Source of the DNA: Prolixibacteraceae bacterium UBA6029
Lineage (GTDB): Bacteria; Bacteroidota; Bacteroidia; Bacteroidales; Prolixibacteraceae
DNA length: 14,144 bases
Reading direction: 5' to 3'
Assembly (NCBI GenBank): GCA_002429385.1
Contig: DIZL01000005.1
Coordinates: forward strand, 248,345-262,488
Part shown: piece after piece, positions 1 to 6,944 of the stretch
How positions within the stretch are numbered: position 1 is the stretch's first letter
How the letters are laid out: every line of letters begins with the position of its first letter
Notes under the pieces: generated by a model
Seen by the model: the letters and a program-made list of their open reading frames with translations, nothing else
Databases searched by the model: none
Told to the model about the DNA's origin: nothing
Translations under genes and position numbers: made by a program

Positions 1-128
1 TTTCAGTACAAATTCGTAACAAATTCGAATCAAATTCGTAACAAATTCGATACAAATTCGAACGTCTACGTATTTGTTACGTATTTGTATCGAATTTGAT
101 TCGAATTTGTTACGAATTTGTACTGAAA
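1..128. repeat. Giant inverted repeat built of 11-bp-phased CAAATTCG boxes
   Basis: The 8-mer CAAATTCG occurs at 9, 20, 31, 42 and 53, exactly 11 bp apart. Its reverse complement CGAATTTG follows at 91, 102 and 113, and the variant CGTATTTG at 69 and 80, again exactly 11 bp apart. The two halves are symmetric about 64/65: positions 1-38 pair perfectly with 91-128, and 39-60 pair with 69-90 with six mismatches. The centre (61-68) is unpaired. The window starts at the outermost base pair, so the arms could extend further left. A role as terminator of an upstream gene, as a protein-binding array on one DNA face, or as a mobile or structural element are all possible; the sequence does not decide. 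Confidence 0.9.
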
Positions 129-157
129 GAGGTATGAAAGAGATATGAAAGAGGTAT
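125..157 (+). repeat. Three 11-nt direct repeats (GAAAGAGGTAT)
   Basis: GAAAGAGGTAT (125-135), GAAAGAGATAT (136-146) and GAAAGAGGTAT (147-157) follow directly on the palindrome and overlap its last four bases. They share its 11-bp period but not its sequence. The function is unknown. Confidence 0.8.
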
Positions 158-311
158 GATCTGGAATAGACTTTATCCCTTGGAGAATAGCAGGTAGAAG
201 TATTTTTGCAGTGATTAAAGTTAGAACTTATAGCTTTAGAACAGGCAAAGAATTTCAGTTTCATTGCTCTGCCGACTGAATGAGGCTTTCGCCAATAAGG
301 CAAACTTTTTA
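158..311. other. Non-coding stretch between repeats and first promoter
   Basis: I see no convincing gene, RNA or strong hairpin here. It separates the repeats at the left edge from the promoter of the first GH16 gene. Confidence 0.5.
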
Positions 312-341
312 TTGATTCATCAGGTTTTCTTACTAAATTTA
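312..341 (+). promoter_or_regulatory. Bacteroidota-type promoter of first GH16 gene
   Basis: TTG at 312-314 (-33 box) is followed after 19 nt by TAAATTTA at 334-341 (-7 box, one mismatch to TAnnTTTG). Transcription would begin near 348, giving a leader of about 20 nt before the ATG at 369. The distance from the -7 box to the ATG (35 nt) is identical to that of the second GH16 gene. Confidence 0.6.
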
Positions 342-368
342 CAGAACTAAATCTGAGGCCAATCTGTC

Positions 369-2090
369 ATGGGAAAATTACAAGTCATCGTTTTTATTAT
401 CTGCCTTTCTTTTCAAGCTTATTCACAGAAGTATGTAAAAGTCTGGAGTGATGAGTTTAACACTCCGGGTATGCCCGACAGCACCAAATGGGATTTTTTA
501 AATCAAAAAGGGTTTAATGACGAACAGGAGTATTACACGAAAAAAGAGTCCAAAAATGCCTGGATTGAAGATACTACCCTGATCATTGAATTAAGGAAGG
601 AACCTTATCTCTCTGCAAATTATACCTCTGCCATGTTGGTTTCGAAATACAAAGGAGATTGGCTGTACGGGAAATTCGAGATTAGGGCTAAAGTACCCGG
701 CGGAAGCGGCTCCTGGCCCGCTATCTGGATGATGCCAACGGACGAAGAATATGGCGCGTGGCCTAAAAGTGGCGAAGTCGACATCATGGAATATATTGGT
801 GTTAATCCCAATAATTTGTATTTTACCACACATTACCAGGGAATTACCGGCACGCATTCACAATCAGGTACTTTTACAACCATCAGCCAACCCTTCAACA
901 AGTTCGTCACTTTTACCCTGATATGGACACCTACAAAACTTGAATGGTATGCCGACAACAAATTATGCCATTCTTATGCCAAGACCGCTGATGATCCCAG
1001 GATTTGGCCTTACAACAAAATGTTCTATATGATTTTGAATCTGGCTTATGGTGGTTGGGGAGGAGCGCTTGACGATACAAAACTTCCTCACAAATTTTAC
1101 ATCGACTATGTCAGAGTTTATCAATTACAGGAAACCGCAGGGCCATTCTCTCTCAATATTGAACCTGCCACAGGGGGAACCGTAGAAGTATCGACTAAAA
1201 TGGATACCTATCCCGAAGGTACAATGGTGACAGTAACGGCCATCCCCGAGGACAAATACGAATTCGATAAATGGTTGCATGTTGGCTCGGCCAATCCGAT
1301 CACCATTGAAGTTTCAAAGGACATCACTTTGATTCCGGTTTTCAAGAAAAAGAATGAACTGATCCTCAATGGTGATTTTAGCCTGGGAACCAAGTACTGG
1401 GGTAACTGGTATTTCCAGAGTACACAGTTTAAAGCAACAGGAACAGTTGTTGATGGTGTTTACAACATTAATGTGACACAACCCGGCACAGCCAATTGGC
1501 ACATTGCAGATCAACAGGTAAATATTGCCTTGCAGCAGGGGGCTACTTACCTGGTTACCTTTGATGCAAAAGCCGACCACCCGGGTATGATGGACCTCTC
1601 ACTGGCAAAAAATTACGACGATTATTCAACTTACCTTTCAACAACCAAAAGCATTACAGGGACAATGCAGAAATTTAGCTGGACTGTTAAAATGACTCAG
1701 GCCACTGATTTAAACTGCCGCTTTTGCTTTGGCTTTGGGCTTTTTACCGGAAATATATATCTTGACAACATTAGTATTGAAAAGCAGATACCATCCGGCA
1801 TAGATCAATCCTCCGGGTCAACGGACGAACAATTTGAACTCTTCCCCAATCCGGCAAATGACTTCCTGGAAATCACCAATAGATCGACTAAAACGTTGAA
1901 GCCAACCATTAGCCTATCCAATCTTCAGGGCCAGAGAATTTCTATGCTGTGGGTGAATAAACCAATAGCATCCGGTCAGCATATTCGCATCATTATCAAT
2001 GAATTAAAGATTGTCAATGGAAGTTACCTGGTCAATATTTCAACTCCTGAAAAAACAATTTCACGGAAACTGATTATCAACCAACATTAA
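369..2090 (+). CDS. Secreted GH16 endo-beta-glucanase (laminarinase type) with CBM and T9SS sorting domain
   Basis: Predicted to hydrolyse internal beta-1,3 (or mixed 1,3/1,4) glucan bonds outside the cell. The 573 aa begin with a signal peptide (about 1-20, ending AYSQ). The GH16 domain spans about 22-253, with WPAIWMMP at 116-123 and the catalytic signature GEVDIMEY, in which E136 is the expected nucleophile, D138 the helper and E141 the acid/base. A Trp/Gly-rich stretch, NLAYGGWGG (224-232), is typical of the laminarinase branch. Next come a bacterial repeat domain (InlB B-repeat-like, about 261-328), a CBM4/9-like beta-sandwich (about 330-470), and a T9SS type A sorting domain from FELFPNPAND (489) to the end. 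The enzyme is therefore likely extracellular or surface-attached. It is the longer paralogue of the next gene. Family assignment is firm; exact glucan specificity is inferred. Confidence 0.95.
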   Translation: MGKLQVIVFIICLSFQAYSQKYVKVWSDEFNTPGMPDSTKWDFLNQKGFNDEQEYYTKKESKNAWIEDTTLIIELRKEPYLSANYTSAMLVSKYKGDWLYGKFEIRAKVPGGSGSWPAIWMMPTDEEYGAWPKSGEVDIMEYIGVNPNNLYFTTHYQGITGTHSQSGTFTTISQPFNKFVTFTLIWTPTKLEWYADNKLCHSYAKTADDPRIWPYNKMFYMILNLAYGGWGGALDDTKLPHKFYIDYVRVYQLQETAGPFSLNIEPATGGTVEVSTKMDTYPEGTMVTVTAIPEDKYEFDKWLHVGSANPITIEVSKDITLIPVFKKKNELILNGDFSLGTKYWGNWYFQSTQFKATGTVVDGVYNINVTQPGTANWHIADQQVNIALQQGATYLVTFDAKADHPGMMDLSLAKNYDDYSTYLSTTKSITGTMQKFSWTVKMTQATDLNCRFCFGFGLFTGNIYLDNISIEKQIPSGIDQSSGSTDEQFELFPNPANDFLEITNRSTKTLKPTISLSNLQGQRISMLWVNKPIASGQHIRIIINELKIVNGSYLVNISTPEKTISRKLIINQH

Positions 2091-2149
2091 CCTTATTGCC
2101 CGCTCATTTAAAATGAAAACGATACCAGAGAAATTTGAAATAAAATAAA

Positions 2150-2217
2150 TCAATGCCTAAATGGATATGTATCTTCTTCTTCTGAAGATGTTTCATTTCC
2201 ACAAAATTAGGTATTGA
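2150..2217 (+). other. Nested hairpin between the two GH16 genes
   Basis: Positions 2150-2160 can pair with 2207-2217 (11 bp, one G-U wobble). Inside lies a second stem, ATCTTC (2171-2176) with GAAGAT (2184-2189), with a 7-nt loop. There is no clear T-run, so a factor-independent terminator is doubtful. It may be an mRNA structure or chance. The rest of 2091-2246 shows nothing else. Confidence 0.35.
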
Positions 2218-2246
2218 GTATCTGAGATTTTGTCATCCATTCAAGG

Positions 2247-2276
2247 TTGCCCTTTTCGGATTTCTTGCTAAATTTG
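2247..2276 (+). promoter_or_regulatory. Bacteroidota-type promoter of second GH16 gene
   Basis: TTG at 2247-2249 is followed after 19 nt by TAAATTTG at 2269-2276, a full match to TAnnTTTG. Transcription would start near 2283. This promoter overlaps the in-frame TTG that could extend the ORF upstream, so it supports the ATG at 2304 as the real start. The block TTTCTTRCTAAATTT is shared with the promoter of the first GH16 gene. Confidence 0.7.
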
Positions 2277-2303
2277 TTATCTGATTTATCTAACTACAAC
2301 AGA

Positions 2304-3080
2304 ATGAAACTGTTTATTCTATTTTTACTTGTCTTTTGCTTTACCCACCAGTCATATTCCCAAAAATATGTCAAGGTATGGAGTGATGAATTTAACACTC
2401 CGGGCCTGCCCGATACCACCAAATGGGACTATGAAGTTGGCATGGTCCGAAATAACGAACTTCAGTATTACACCAGTAAACGTTATGAGAATGCCAGAAT
2501 TCTGGATACTACCCTAATTATTGAGACCAGAAAGGAGGCGTACCTGGGCGCTAGTTATACTTCGGCGAGTCTGATTTCGAAATTCAAAGGCGACTGGCAA
2601 TACGGAAAGTTTGAGATCAGGGCCAAAGTGCCTGCCGGTAAGGGCACCTGGCCAGCCATCTGGATGCTGCCATCAAACGAAGAATATGGATTCTGGCCCA
2701 GGAGCGGTGAAATTGATATCATGGAATATGTTGGGATGAACATCAATAATTTGTATTTTACTGCGCATTTTGAAGGTACCAACGGGACAGGACACCAGAG
2801 TTCAGGTGGTCAAACATCTACTATTCCCCCCTATGGCCGGTTTGTAACGTATACGTTGATCTGGACACCTACCAAACTGGAATGGTATGCCGATGGCGTC
2901 AAATACTGGTCATATTCCGCGACTCCCACTGATCCACGGGTCTGGCCTTTCAATAAAGTATTCTACATGATCCTGAACCTGGCTTACGGCGGATCATGGG
3001 GAGGACAGCAAGGCGTTGATGACACCAAACTTCCGGCCAGATTCTATATCGATTATGTTCGGGTTTATCAGTTGAACTAA
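2304..3080 (+). CDS. Secreted GH16 endo-beta-glucanase, single-domain paralogue
   Basis: Predicted beta-1,3-type glucan endo-hydrolase of 258 aa. A signal peptide (1-20, ending SYSQ) is followed only by a GH16 domain (about 22-258) that ends at YVRVYQLN. The catalytic signature is GEIDIMEY with E136, D138 and E141, at the same residue numbers as in the upstream gene, and the two catalytic domains are very similar throughout. There is no CBM and no T9SS tail, so it is probably periplasmic, perhaps trimming oligosaccharides released outside by its paralogue. An in-frame TTG at 2247 would add 19 residues, but it lies in the promoter and would bury the signal peptide, so ATG 2304 is chosen. The fucosidase starts 33 nt downstream and is probably co-transcribed. 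Confidence 0.93.
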   Translation: MKLFILFLLVFCFTHQSYSQKYVKVWSDEFNTPGLPDTTKWDYEVGMVRNNELQYYTSKRYENARILDTTLIIETRKEAYLGASYTSASLISKFKGDWQYGKFEIRAKVPAGKGTWPAIWMLPSNEEYGFWPRSGEIDIMEYVGMNINNLYFTAHFEGTNGTGHQSSGGQTSTIPPYGRFVTYTLIWTPTKLEWYADGVKYWSYSATPTDPRVWPFNKVFYMILNLAYGGSWGGQQGVDDTKLPARFYIDYVRVYQLN

Positions 3081-3113
3081 TATAAACGTATCTAAACCAA
3101 TAAATCTGAACCT

Positions 3114-4502
3114 ATGATTCGTAGAATTACATTACTGAGTTGTATGATTGCCTGCTTTGTTCTATCTTCAAAATTGTCGGCACAGGCACCCTATACTGCT
3201 ACGTGGGAATCTCTCGATTCGCACAAAATGCCTGCATGGTATGACGATGCCAAAATCGGGCTAAGCATGCACTGGGGGGTATATGCTGTTCCGGCATGGG
3301 CTCCGCGCGATAAAGAGATTTCGTATGCTGAGTGGTACGGAAACCGGATGCACGATAAGGATAACCCCACCGTGGCATACCATAAGGCAAAGTATGGGGC
3401 CGATTTTACCTATGATCAGTTTATTCCGCAATGGAAGGCAGAGGCCTACAATCCAAACGAATGGGCTAAGTTTGCTAAAAAGATGGGCGCCAAATACATG
3501 TTCATTACCTCCAAGCACCATGACGGGTTTTGCCTCTGGCCAACCAAATATACCGACCGCAACGCGATGAAGATGGGTCCGAAGAAGGATATCCTTGGCC
3601 AGTATTTTGCAGCCGCCCGGAAAGAAGGACTAAAAGTTGGCTTGTATTACTCCTTATACGAATGGAATAATCCGCTTTATACCGGGAAAGATATTCCTTA
3701 TGCCGGATTGAAGAAGGTAAATAATTATGTGGATGATTTTATGATTCCTCAGATCAGGGAACTGATCGATTTATATCATCCTGATTTTTTCTTTTTTGAC
3801 GGTGAATGGGATCATCCCGAATCGTTTTGGAAAATGAAGGAAGTAGTGGCCTATTTTTATAATGAGGCAGCCAAACGGAACCAGGAAGTGTTTGTCAATG
3901 ATCGTTTTGGAGCAGGTGAGCGTGGTAAACACGGCGATCTGTATAATGTTGAATACAGTTTCGAAAAGGGGAATGAAGGCTTGTTGACCCACAAATGGTC
4001 GTTCTGGCAGGGAATCGCCAAAACATTCGGATATAACCAGGATACCGATCAGGAAGATTGTATGTCGCCCAAACAATTTATCGATAAAGTGGTCAATGGA
4101 GTGAGCAGTAATGGAAATTTCGACATTAACGTGGGGCCAACAGCAGCTGGAATTATTCCTGAATATGAACAGTATCCGCTTTTAAAACTTGGCGAATGGC
4201 TGAAAACCAACGGAGAAGCGATTTATGGTACACGTACATGGACCACACAGGCCGAAGGTGATGCACGCTTTACAACCAAAGGTGAATACGTGTACGCCAC
4301 CTTCCTGAAATGGCAGGGTGATGAGTTCAAACTGAAAGCGGTAAGACCGTTAGCCAGTTCAAAGATTAGCATGTTGGGAGTATCCGGAGACCTGGACTGG
4401 ACATGGAATGAAGCCAACGGATTAATCATTAAATATCCGAGGGAAAAAGCAAGGCCGACATCTTGCAGTTATGCATGGGCATTCAAAATTAAGGTGAAAT
4501 AG
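3114..4502 (+). CDS. GH29 alpha-L-fucosidase, secreted
   Basis: Removes alpha-linked L-fucose from glycans by a retaining mechanism. The 462 aa start with a signal peptide (about 1-24, KLSAQ). Family hallmarks are AKIGLSMHWGVYAVPAW (46-62), SKHHDGF (133-139), YYSLYEWNNPLY (178-189) and DFFFFDGEW (224-232), in which D229 is the expected nucleophile. NVGP (339-342) marks the end of the barrel, and a beta-sandwich of about 90 residues follows. The length fits GH29. A cysteine at position 10 (LLSC) resembles a lipobox but sits too close to the N-terminus for a good lipoprotein signal, so a periplasmic location is favoured. With only 33 nt after the second GH16 gene, it is probably in the same operon. 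A purine-rich heptad array starts 4 nt after its TAG stop. GH29 is certain; linkage preference is not visible. Confidence 0.95.
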   Translation: MIRRITLLSCMIACFVLSSKLSAQAPYTATWESLDSHKMPAWYDDAKIGLSMHWGVYAVPAWAPRDKEISYAEWYGNRMHDKDNPTVAYHKAKYGADFTYDQFIPQWKAEAYNPNEWAKFAKKMGAKYMFITSKHHDGFCLWPTKYTDRNAMKMGPKKDILGQYFAAARKEGLKVGLYYSLYEWNNPLYTGKDIPYAGLKKVNNYVDDFMIPQIRELIDLYHPDFFFFDGEWDHPESFWKMKEVVAYFYNEAAKRNQEVFVNDRFGAGERGKHGDLYNVEYSFEKGNEGLLTHKWSFWQGIAKTFGYNQDTDQEDCMSPKQFIDKVVNGVSSNGNFDINVGPTAAGIIPEYEQYPLLKLGEWLKTNGEAIYGTRTWTTQAEGDARFTTKGEYVYATFLKWQGDEFKLKAVRPLASSKISMLGVSGDLDWTWNEANGLIIKYPREKARPTSCSYAWAFKIKVK

Positions 4503-4506
4503 TAAA

Positions 4507-4576
4507 GGAAACAGGAAACAGGAGACAGGAGACAGGAAAAGGGAGACAGGAGACAGGAAAAGGGAAAAGGAATGAG
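4507..4576 (+). repeat. Purine-rich heptad array (GGARACA units) after the fucosidase stop
   Basis: Nine units in strict 7-nt register run from 4507 to 4569: GGAAACA twice, GGAGACA twice, GGAAAAG, GGAGACA twice, GGAAAAG twice. One decayed unit (GAATGAG) follows to 4576. The array begins 4 nt after the TAG stop of the fucosidase and ends 29 nt before the GTG of the next gene. The same unit recurs at 5040-5081 and, on the other strand, at 5101-5160. Confidence 0.9.
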
Positions 4577-4605
4577 GAAAATCGCGGGTTTAAAATATAT
4601 CTATC

Positions 4606-5040
4606 GTGAAAAAACTTTACTTATTACTTATCATTCCACAGCTTATGGCAGCTGCACAAAGTGTTGTAAAGAAGGCTGATTTGCCTGAATATCAAAACTA
4701 CCTGGTGTATTGCAATACCTTTGTTAATGACACTGTGGAGCAATTGGGCAGGGCTACGTATAAATTTGTAGTTTATCCAAAGGCTGATATTGTTTTAGGC
4801 AACGGAAAGGTGTTGCACGCCGGTGAACCAGATTACTGGTGGACTGACCCATTGGATACGGTATGGTTCCCTGTTGTTTGTAAGGAATACCAAAGCGGAT
4901 CGATTGAGGCTGCTCCTCCGGTTCAAAGCTATACCTATGAGGTAAAACAGGTTTGCATCCATCGGAATCACATTTGCCGGATCAGGCAGCGAAGAGCAAC
5001 GGCAGAAGATTTTTATGAATGGTGGAAGGCTAGAAAATAG
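4606..5040 (+). CDS. Small secreted protein of unknown function
   Basis: I do not recognise this 144-aa protein. It starts with a hydrophobic signal peptide (KKLYLLLIIPQLMAAA, cleavage near 17-19). The mature part has four cysteines (36, 92, 117, 124) that could form two disulfides, an aromatic patch YWWTDP (77-82), and a basic, Trp-containing C-terminus (HRNHICRIRQRR, then FYEWWKARK). The start is GTG at 4606: an in-frame TAA lies 15 nt upstream and no other start lies between. No clear promoter is visible, so it may be read through from the fucosidase gene. It is bracketed by GGARACA heptad arrays, and the G of its TAG stop is the first base of the downstream array. Coding status is supported by the signal peptide and an uninterrupted frame; function is unknown. 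Confidence 0.75.
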   Translation: MKKLYLLLIIPQLMAAAQSVVKKADLPEYQNYLVYCNTFVNDTVEQLGRATYKFVVYPKADIVLGNGKVLHAGEPDYWWTDPLDTVWFPVVCKEYQSGSIEAAPPVQSYTYEVKQVCIHRNHICRIRQRRATAEDFYEWWKARK

Positions 5041-5081
5041 GAGACAGGAGACAGGAGAAGGGAGACAGGAAAAAGGAAATG
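5040..5081 (+). repeat. Purine-rich heptad array overlapping a stop codon (left arm of hairpin)
   Basis: There are six 7-nt units: GGAGACA (5040), GGAGACA (5047), GGAGAAG (5054), GGAGACA (5061), GGAAAAA (5068) and GGAAATG (5075). The first G is the last base of the TAG stop of the small secreted gene. Positions 5040-5060 pair perfectly with 5119-5139 of the opposite array. Confidence 0.9.
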
Positions 5082-5139
5082 GTCATTAGTCGTTTGATAA
5101 CTTCCTTTTCCTTTTTCCCTTCTCCTGTCTCCTGTCTCC
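5040..5139. terminator. Possible bidirectional terminator hairpin between convergent genes
   Basis: The two heptad arrays fold back on each other. A 21-bp perfect outer stem (5040-5060 with 5119-5139) is followed by an imperfect inner stem (5061-5081 with 5098-5118) around a loop near 5082-5097. Its position between two convergent genes suits a terminator acting on both strands, but there is no simple stem plus U-tract, so this is an inference. Confidence 0.4.
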
Positions 5140-5160
5140 CTTTTCCTCTTTCCTGTTTCC
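5101..5160 (-). repeat. Purine-rich heptad array in minus orientation after the GH-A glycosidase stop
   Basis: Read on the minus strand from 5160, the units are GGAAACA, GGAAAGA, GGAAAAG, GGAGACA, GGAGACA, GGAGAAG, GGAAAAA, GGAAAAG, then GAAG, all in 7-nt register. The first G is the last base of the TAG stop (5162-5160) of the minus-strand glycosidase, mirroring the arrangement at 5040. Confidence 0.9.
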
Positions 5161-6914
5161 TAATTCAGCAGAATGACCTTTCGGACTGTTTTTTCTGTGG
5201 AGCTGTTTACATTTACCAGATAGGTGCCTGGTAACATGCCTTTGCCAAAGGAGTAATGATACATTCCTTCTTCTATCAGTCCGTCTGCCAGGGTTTTGAC
5301 GAGTTTCCCTTCAATGGAGTAAGCCGATAGGTTCACCTTTTGCTTTATTGGAATGGATAGTGATATCTGAACTTCGCTGTTGGCCGGATTGGGATAAATA
5401 TTCAATTGCATTTTCCCTGAGGGCTGAAGCATGGAATGGGTATTTTCTCCTGCAATAACCACAAATTGTGGAGTCTCAGTCAGGTTTAGATCAAGGGTTT
5501 GATTTGTAGTGTTGTATTTGATGGTATCTCCGTCCAGATCCTGGTCAGCAGGAATAATCGAATAGGCATATGCGGCTTTATATCCGGGGTTAAGGTGGTA
5601 AGTTGTTTTAGTTCCATCGTCTGTTTTTGAGTTGCTTTTACGGGTCCACAGGGCGTATATTTTATCAGCGTTAACCGGATTGTTAAACTCAAAACAATAT
5701 ACTTCACTGGTTCCGGCTGGCTCTTTAAAAGCTATAACTTTAGAGAACTCGGCCTTCCCCAATACATTTTGCATGGTGGCCAGGTAATAAAAAGACATTT
5801 TCCGGGTGTATTTCGAGGTTTTATCGGCCAGTAAACCGCTGGCAGAGTATTGCAGAATATTTTTACTATCCACATCGGTATCCATAAACAGGAAGGACTT
5901 TTCGAATCCCAGTTTGAGTAAGACCAGGTATGAACGCATGATGTAGTTGGCTTGTTGAAGGGCAGGAGCGTAGGTGTACGAGTGCTGGTTATTGGCTGCC
6001 AGATAGGTATCCCAGCCAAATTCGGTCATCCAGATCGGAATGTTAGGGAGTACCCGGTTTCTCCATTTGAAGAAATTACGGTATGCAACTTCATAGCCGT
6101 ATTTCTCGTTTTCGGGAGAATAGGCATTGGTCATGTCGGTGCAGTAATTGTGCACATTGAGCACATCGAACGGGACCCGACCTCCCGATGAAGTGAGCAC
6201 TGTGTTTACATAGGTGGTGTCATGTGACGATAATCCGGCCATCACATGTTTAGCGTCAGGATCAACGGATTTGATGCCCAGCAGAGGATGATCAGCGTCG
6301 GTTTGCACCCCAAAGCCATCATGGGCTGCATTGCAGTATTTGGCATAATTGGCCGCTGTCCACAACGGAGTCTTCCATGTATAATCGGGCTCATTGTCGT
6401 CTTCGTAATATTTGATAAGGTTCAGGCCTGTGGCTTTGTCGGCTGTTTCGAGCAATGAAGTGGCTATTTTTTTTGAACCATATCTGGCCACCAACTGACC
6501 GATAAATTCAAGTCGTTCCAGGTAATCGGAAGCATTCGCGCCTGTTCCGGTATTAATAGGAATTGGTGAGGTACCGGCCCAGGCGGGTTTGTCAAGCACA
6601 TCGATCAAAACATTCAGCCCCAGAAGATGACATGCCTTCATATAGTCTGTATGCTCCGGCCAGGTATAACCCTGAGGTTGAGTTGTGATGTTATCCCATT
6701 TGTAGTAATTGTTGGCAGCTTCATATTGTGCCCAATTGTGGTATTCCCTGATCCATTTCACGCATTTCGACAGGTCAGACAGGTAGTTATTGTCATAGGC
6801 AGCCACGTTCGAGTTAACACCCATGTAGTCGGCCATAGTAATTTTGGGTGTAACTTGTGCCTGAAGTAAATTGGTACAGAGGAAAAAGGGAATGAGGAAA
6901 AGGGAAGCTTTCAT
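5160..6914 (-). CDS. Secreted clan GH-A glycoside hydrolase with T9SS sorting domain
   Basis: Predicted extracellular retaining glycosidase of 584 aa with a (beta/alpha)8 barrel; the substrate is not evident. Numbered from ATG 6914, a signal peptide (about 1-20, LLQAQ) leads into the barrel. YYEDDNEPDY carries the typical Asn-Glu-Pro acid/base (E175), and IWMTEFGWDTY carries the nucleophile (E298) at a beta-strand end, both classic clan GH-A features. A small beta-sandwich follows, ending in LTETPQFVVIAG (478-489). A T9SS type A sorting domain runs from about 504 (LNIYPNPANSE) to the end (KVILLN). GH39-like or GH158-like (beta-1,3-glucanase) assignment would suit the GH16 context but cannot be settled by eye. 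An upstream in-frame TTG at 6947 falls inside the -7 promoter box, so the ATG at 6914 is preferred. It is convergent with the small secreted gene. Confidence 0.87.
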   Translation of the reverse strand: MKASLFLIPFFLCTNLLQAQVTPKITMADYMGVNSNVAAYDNNYLSDLSKCVKWIREYHNWAQYEAANNYYKWDNITTQPQGYTWPEHTDYMKACHLLGLNVLIDVLDKPAWAGTSPIPINTGTGANASDYLERLEFIGQLVARYGSKKIATSLLETADKATGLNLIKYYEDDNEPDYTWKTPLWTAANYAKYCNAAHDGFGVQTDADHPLLGIKSVDPDAKHVMAGLSSHDTTYVNTVLTSSGGRVPFDVLNVHNYCTDMTNAYSPENEKYGYEVAYRNFFKWRNRVLPNIPIWMTEFGWDTYLAANNQHSYTYAPALQQANYIMRSYLVLLKLGFEKSFLFMDTDVDSKNILQYSASGLLADKTSKYTRKMSFYYLATMQNVLGKAEFSKVIAFKEPAGTSEVYCFEFNNPVNADKIYALWTRKSNSKTDDGTKTTYHLNPGYKAAYAYSIIPADQDLDGDTIKYNTTNQTLDLNLTETPQFVVIAGENTHSMLQPSGKMQLNIYPNPANSEVQISLSIPIKQKVNLSAYSIEGKLVKTLADGLIEEGMYHYSFGKGMLPGTYLVNVNSSTEKTVRKVILLN

Positions 6915-6944
6915 GGTTAGGTTCGTCTGGTTCTTAAAGTTAAC

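Noticed and set aside
591..857. Long open frames on the minus strand inside the first GH16 gene, and similar ones within other glycosidase genes
   Set aside because: They are antisense shadows of genes with clear family motifs; their translations show no recognisable protein features.
1253..1270. CAAATACG plus GAATTCG inside the first GH16 gene, similar to the boxes of the left-edge palindrome
   Set aside because: A single occurrence within coding sequence, without the 11-bp phasing or a mirrored copy.
2247..2303. Upstream extension of the second GH16 gene from the TTG at 2247
   Set aside because: It overlaps both promoter boxes and would place 19 residues before a complete signal peptide.
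4507..5160. Heptad arrays as a CRISPR or transposon terminal repeat
   Set aside because: Units are 7 nt with no unique spacers, there is no transposase, and no target-site duplication can be recognised.
6881..6905. GGAAAAAG/GGAATGAGG purine tract resembling the heptad arrays, sharing 13 nt with 4569-4581
   Set aside because: It encodes the hydrophobic core of a signal peptide (Phe, Leu, Ile, Pro codons) on the minus strand, has no clean 7-nt register, and coding explains it.
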